Assembly: GCF_000003605.2 (NCBI RefSeq)
Contig: NW_003112468.1
Span: forward strand, 78,441-106,596
From: Saccoglossus kowalevskii
Taxonomy: Eukaryota > Hemichordata > Enteropneusta > Harrimaniidae
DNA length: 28,156 nucleotides
Reading direction: 5' to 3'
The position numbers and the translations under genes were made by a program. Numbering within the stretch: position 1 is the first letter of the stretch; every line of letters begins with the position of its first letter. The notes beneath the pieces were generated by a model that made no database searches, was not told where the DNA came from, and saw only the letters and a program-made list of their open reading frames with translations. Positions 24,701 through 28,156 of the stretch are shown here, one piece after another.

Positions 24701-27496
24701 TGTGTATAAGTATTCGTTTGGGTATCCGGCTAAATGGCTGAATTATGGTTGTTTTAATGTTAAAAATACCTCAAAATCCATCATTTCTGCTATACCAGAT
24801 GTGGATCTCTGTCATGCTTTGGCAGATTTTATTCAAACTTAGTATATCAAACCTCATGGGACCTTAATGTATGTCACTTTGTTTGTAAGATCATGCTGGT
24901 GGCTTTTTTGTTTCAGTGAATACAGTTTTAGAGCCATATTTCTGACAGGGACTATGTAACGCAATTACATGTTTTAACACTAATTGAAAAACTTTGTTAA
25001 ATGATTGTTTTCAGTTTGAGAACAGCCCTACAAAGTCATTAACATTTATTTCAATGTATCAGATGAAAACAATCATGTCTCTTTTAAAAAGATAAAAATA
25101 TTTGTCATTTACCCTCTTCTTATTGGTATAAAAACTTGTCTTTGTAACCAGCAAGCAATTCACTGCATCAGACTGAAATAACAGTCCTGTGGGTGATTAC
25201 AAAATTGTCTAGTTGTTTTATACATGTACACAATTGTATACTGTGAATTAGGTTTAGCTTAGCTGGAATATATTTTACCTGAAAACCAAAAATTGGGCTG
25301 ACACATGAAATTTATTTTTCACTAAATTGTCATAAATGACATACACATCACGAAGAGAAACATTATTTTTGCTGATTTAGCAAAAATAGCAAAAATAAAT
25401 ACCGGTAGCAAGAAAAAAGTATTACCGGTATACAGTATTGTATGTTAATTACTGATAACTAAAGTATTTGGAATGCCTGTATCAAGTAGATTGCTGTGGT
25501 ACAAATGTTAAACAATATTTCACATCTTTTACAGTCTCATGGTGCAAACTATGCTGCCGTTAGATTCCGATCATGTCAGATGATCAATAAATTGCTCAAT
25601 AGCATGGGAGACGACGCTCAGATTGATGATAATCTCTTTGATAAAATCTATGATAACATGTTGGTTAGATTGAGAGATAAAATGGCTTATGTACGTGTCC
25701 AAGCTGTGACTGCTCTAGCCAGACTCCAAGATCCCACCGATAAAAACTGTCCTGTCATTAAAGGTACCATTAACCTTATTTTTGCTCATTTGTTGGGTTT
25801 TCAAGGTTGTATGAAACGTGACACAATAGATTACTACATGCACATCTATGTGCAGGGAATATGGGGGATAATAACCTGGTGTAGGCGCGAAGATTCCTTC
25901 ATTTGAAGATAAGACTACTGTACTTTATTAGAAGAGCATTATAGACAAATAATGCATTGTAAATGGATCATTAGAATGTGACCTATTTTGACCATTATAT
26001 AGATGTGTCTTCATCATTTGTATGCGTGCACACACTTCTAACAGAGCAAATACAGTATTGAACAAATATAAAATGAATATTTAAATGACCTTTGCCAGTG
26101 GTTTACATTCACAATTTGACACTGAGAAATGTTTTGATTTCTGCTATAAAAAAACCACAGTCAATCAATTTGAATACCAAATACCAAACCATGATGTGTT
26201 CGATGTAGGTCCTCGTACATGAAATTTGAACATGCTACAAAGGAATTATTAACTTATTGTCAATGTTCACTAAAAAAAACTTTTTGAAAAAATTTTGTGA
26301 AAACAAAGCTTTAAAGGAACACTGAGAGAAAGTTTCACCATTTGTTAATTGAAGGACATTTGTGATAATTCTATTCATGTGGGAAAACCTCTTGTAAAAT
26401 AAGGTTGGCATGTTATTTGTGTTTCAGCCTACATGTATATGTTGAACTGTGATCCTAACTATGAAGTGAGACGTACTATCCTGAACTGTATAGCTCCGTC
26501 TGCACAGACTTTACCAGTTGTACTCAAACGCACTCACGATGTTAAGGATGACGTGCGTAAACTGGCATTTAATGTTCTAGCAGAGAAGATTCATGTGAAA
26601 GCAATGCGCATTTCTCAGCGAGTGGAGTTGTTACAAGATGGGTTGAATGACAGATCAGGTACTTTTTCTTTTATGTAAAACAAAAACTCATATAAACATT
26701 CATTGGTTTCAAAGTGTCTGCATTAAGAATCTTTGGTAATGCAATGGTTCTAACACAACTGACTAATATTGGTCACACAATTAAATTTGGTGTGGCTATC
26801 AAATTCAAGATTGTTGTAACAATACAGATGTTGAGTGACAAGCTAAATTGTGTATGTCTTTTATACGGTATCACACAAGTCAACATTAAGAAATTTCAAC
26901 AAATTTCTACAACAGCAGCTCGTTTAATGACCAAAACTAGAATGTTTGATCACATCGCTAATATTCTACATAAGTTAGTTTCTATAAAACAACGTATTGA
27001 ATACAAGCTCCTTCATAAGCTGCAAAATGCATTAGTTATTGTCTAGATTTTAATTCACACCATTGAATAAGCAGTGATCATCAAGATCAGGTTTATACCT
27101 TCTTTTGCTGAAATCAAAATTGTTGCTCATTTGACTGCTCAGTGTTTTGTTTCAAATATAAAACTATATACATGTAGTTTGTTGGGGGTGTAAATCTTGT
27201 TTGTAAACAAAAATTTACTGAACAACAGCATAGCACACACATGGCATTTAAAATGCAGAATACAATGTACACTTAATTTTACAACTTCTAACTTCTTTTT
27301 TAGAGTTGGTGAAGCAGACCTGTGCAACTAAGTTACTTCAGGCATGGTTGAGAACCTTTCAAGGCAATGTCATTGATCTATTAAACTGTCTGGATGTGGA
27401 AAGCTCCAGTGATGTAGCTGAACAGGCCCTCAACAGTTTATTCAAGTCAGTACCTGCTGATGAACTGATGAGCAATTTTGATCTGCTCAATGACAA
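21612..27496 (+). CDS. NCAPG: Condensin complex subunit 3 (NCAPG/CAP-G), first five coding exons, partial
   Basis: NCAPG is the HEAT-repeat subunit of condensin I. It binds DNA with the NCAPH kleisin and drives mitotic chromosome compaction. Exons 21612-21722, 22796-23023, 25535-25763, 26428-26658 and 27304-27496 join in frame to 330 residues, about the first third of the roughly 1000-residue protein. Matches to the family include HYLKY and KREPAVER (residues 50-67), an acidic Ser-rich loop (81-102), AVRFRSCQMINKLLNSMG, AQIDDNLFDKI, VQAVTALARLQDP, NYEVRRTILNCIAPSAQTLP, LAEKIH, QRVELLQDGLNDRS and LDVESSSDVAEQALNSLF. These form the N-terminal HEAT array. The last exon ends with two bases of a codon before GTAAGT. 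The start has A at -3 and fits family N-termini. The gene continues beyond the window. Confidence 0.95.
21723..22795 (+). other. NCAPG intron 1
   Basis: This intron is about 1.1 kb and contains the inverted-repeat element at 22198-22330 and a short TA-rich tract near 22728. Nothing else is recognised. Confidence 0.8.
22198..22330. repeat. Inverted repeat with ~60-bp arms (MITE-like hairpin)
   Basis: The left arm (22198-22257, GAGGTTATTACGAAGATACC onward) pairs with the right arm (22271-22330) with only scattered mismatches around a 13-base loop. A related single arm occurs at 23139-23190 in intron 2, so this is a dispersed family. Confidence 0.8.
22796..23023 (+). CDS. NCAPG: NCAPG coding exon 2
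   Basis: This exon encodes 76 residues from TDDKSDFNKEFIHYLKYAI to FFNFFLQ. The acceptor is TTTGTAG and the donor GTAAAT; both boundaries are phase 0. KREPAVER is a family signature. Confidence 0.94.
23139..23190 (+). repeat. Solitary copy of the intron 1 hairpin arm
   Basis: TTATGAGGTTAAC followed by TATGCACAAAGGCAGTACAG matches the left arm of the 22198-22330 repeat. The opposite arm is absent. Confidence 0.65.
23290..24522. mobile_element. 1.2-kb element with ~100-bp diverged TIRs
   Basis: The left arm (about 23290-23399) begins AATTCCAGGCACT and includes CAATAGGTTACACAC and TTTTCACATTTACATAAGTT. The right arm (about 24423-24522) is its inverted copy with roughly one difference per ten bases. 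No clear target duplication or transposase frame was found. The frames at 23676-23948 and 24197-24389 (minus) are not recognisable. Confidence 0.75.
24600..24960. repeat. Interspersed repeat, two ~300-bp-spaced units
   Basis: CCAGAGCTATATCTCCGACA near 24628 recurs in diverged form as TAGAGCCATATTTCTGACAG near 24930. TTTTAATGTTAAAAAT near 24751 recurs at about 23262, left of the TIR element. The TIR element therefore probably inserted into an older repeat. Confidence 0.5.
25535..25763 (+). CDS. NCAPG: NCAPG coding exon 3
   Basis: This exon runs from SHGANYAAVRFRSCQMINKL to DKNCPVIK plus one base. The acceptor is CTTTTACAG and the donor the unusual GTACCA. Two HEAT helices are visible. Confidence 0.94.
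25764..26427 (+). other. NCAPG intron 3
   Basis: This is AT-rich intron sequence with no recognised element. Confidence 0.8.
26428..26658 (+). CDS. NCAPG: NCAPG coding exon 4
   Basis: This exon runs from YMYMLNCDPNYEVRRTILNC to LLQDGLNDRS plus one base. The acceptor is GTTTCAG and the donor GTACTT. CIAPSA and LAEKIH are strongly conserved in NCAPG. Confidence 0.95.
26659..27303 (+). other. NCAPG intron 4, mostly a LINE fragment
   Basis: The 26714-27046 LINE relic fills half of the intron. The remainder is AT-rich and unremarkable. Confidence 0.75.
26714..27046 (+). pseudogene. Non-LTR retrotransposon RT C-terminal fragment (CR1/L2/Jockey-like)
   Basis: The 110-residue open frame carries LLYGI (49-53), then FQQISTTAARLMT (61-73), FDHI (78-81) and IKQRIEYKLL (91-100). 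This is the order seen at the C-terminus of many LINE reverse transcriptases, where LYGLP, QNxAARL, HITP and LPIxxRIxYK are usual. The LHWLP segment is degraded, the catalytic FADD region is absent and the frame stops at 27046. It is a dead fragment in sense orientation within NCAPG intron 4. Confidence 0.75.
27304..27496 (+). CDS. NCAPG: NCAPG coding exon 5
   Basis: This exon runs from ELVKQTCATKLLQAWLRTF to NFDLLND and two bases of the next codon. The acceptor is TTTTTAG and the donor GTAAGT. It is followed by the window-end intron. Confidence 0.94.
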
Positions 27497-27983
27497 GTAA
27501 GTGAACTTGCGAAATTCTTTTTAAAATAGCATCAGGTGTCAGCCAGACTTCTACCATCAGGTGCTCCAAAAGGTAAGGAGTGTTTACCATTATTTAGACA
27601 GGTAAATGCCTTTTGAGTGAATCAGTAAACAAATGACAAAGATGTAAATACATGTAGTAGATTAGTACTAGAAAGTCGCAAATGTTTTGATTGCTTGCAA
27701 AGTGTCTAAAGACTTCTTTATTATTTTTGTTTTTGTATTTATTTTTTAAACTATAGAATTGAAACCCTTCATATAAATATTATAGAATTGAACTCAAACT
27801 GTTTTTACAATCCAATGTTGATTAGATATGTTTCTTGTGGTAGATTTTGGCATGAAGAATCTTGTACCTCTAAAGTCCTGTGTCATTTCCAGATTGTCAA
27901 ATTAAATGGGGATTATTGTGTGATTGCATGGCCACAAGACATGGGCCCTTAAAGATCTAATATTGATCATATTGGTGATTTTT

Positions 27984-28015
27984 GACTCCCATGTGCGAAG
28001 CACAAAATGGGAGTC
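27984..28015. repeat. Compact hairpin preceding a TG-rich microsatellite
   Basis: GACTCCCAT (27984-27992) pairs with ATGGGAGTC (28007-28015). GTGC (27993-27996) pairs with GCAC (28000-28003) around a GAA loop, leaving a 3-base bulge. Its position next to the microsatellite suggests a mobile-element terminus, but this is inference. Confidence 0.75.
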
Positions 28016-28032
28016 TTTGCAGTTAGTGTGTC

Positions 28033-28113
28033 TGTATGTGTGTGTGTATGTGTGTATGTGTGTATGTGTGTATGTGTGTATGTGTGTATGTGTGTGTGTG
28101 TGTGTATGTGTGT
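28033..28113. repeat. TG-rich microsatellite (TGTGTATG units)
   Basis: TGTGTATG units with interspersed pure TG runs occupy about 80 bases. The long CA-rich open frame on the opposite strand is an artefact of this repeat. Confidence 0.95.
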
Positions 28114-28156
28114 CCGACTGTTCCACTGCTATCTCAAGAACCATACATCGGTTTTT

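Larger units (their letters stand above)
23024..25534 (+). other. NCAPG intron 2 (2.5 kb)
   Basis: This intron contains the solitary hairpin arm, the 1.2-kb TIR element, the interspersed repeat and, near 25365-25435, AT-rich words (AGCAAAAATA, ACAGTATT) that may be a decayed MITE of the 8905-9112 family. No exon-like frame was found. Confidence 0.7.
27497..28156 (+). other. NCAPG intron 5 (partial)
   Basis: This intron starts with GTAAGT. It holds plain AT-rich sequence to about 27960, then the hairpin and TG-rich microsatellite. The next exon is outside the window. Confidence 0.8.

Noticed and set aside
25496-25534. Upstream ATG in frame with NCAPG exon 3
   Set aside because: It lies before a clear CTTTTACAG acceptor, and the family alignment begins at the spliced exon, so these bases are intron.
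27902-28144. 80-residue minus-strand frame rich in Thr-His
   Set aside because: It is a translation of the TG/CA microsatellite.

Overview
The window is AT-rich, intron-rich DNA from an animal nuclear genome. It carries parts or all of three conserved genes: the last coding exon of a LIM-domain-binding protein (LDB1/LDB2 orthologue, + strand), a complete nine-exon cytosolic aspartate aminotransferase (GOT1, - strand), and the first five coding exons of condensin subunit G (NCAPG, + strand, running off the right edge). Introns are GT-AG, many are kilobases long, and they are full of transposon debris. The protein sequences, the frequent words TACATGTA and ACCGGTA, and the mix of TIR elements, degenerate AT-rich repeats and LINE scraps suggest a non-vertebrate marine bilaterian, for example a hemichordate, lancelet or slow-evolving lophotrochozoan. 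I cannot name the species from sequence alone.

Layout: 1-1241 LDB intron; 1242-1478 LDB terminal exon encoding the LIM-interaction domain; 1479 to about 3600 its predicted 3' UTR, with a G-quadruplex motif just before a pair of poly(A) signals; about 3600-5820 the tail-to-tail LDB/GOT1 space including the GOT1 3' UTR; 5821-19529 GOT1. GOT1 intron 4 holds a 208-bp MITE and a 2-kb TA-flanked TIR element nested in an older repeat, ending in tetranucleotide microsatellites. GOT1 intron 1 holds a 1.24-kb TIR element and a LINE relic. From 19530 to 21606 lies the head-to-head GOT1/NCAPG promoter region, with NRF1-like and CTCGCGAG motifs next to GOT1, a 91-bp perfect inverted repeat in the middle and a CCAAT box on the NCAPG side. 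From 21612 to 27496 lie NCAPG exons 1-5, with further inverted-repeat elements in introns 1 and 2 and a LINE fragment in intron 4. The window ends in a hairpin followed by a TG-rich microsatellite.

The genes do not form a pathway: one is a transcription cofactor, one an enzyme of the malate-aspartate shuttle, one a mitotic chromosome protein. The arrangement is of evolutionary interest because human LDB1 and GOT1 are both on 10q24 while human LDB2 and NCAPG are both on 4p15. The window therefore looks like the unduplicated ancestral neighbourhood.

I found no bacterial-type operon, CRISPR, tRNA, rRNA or viral gene, and no undescribed multi-gene system. The unusual material is transposon architecture, splice-site ambiguity and gene order.
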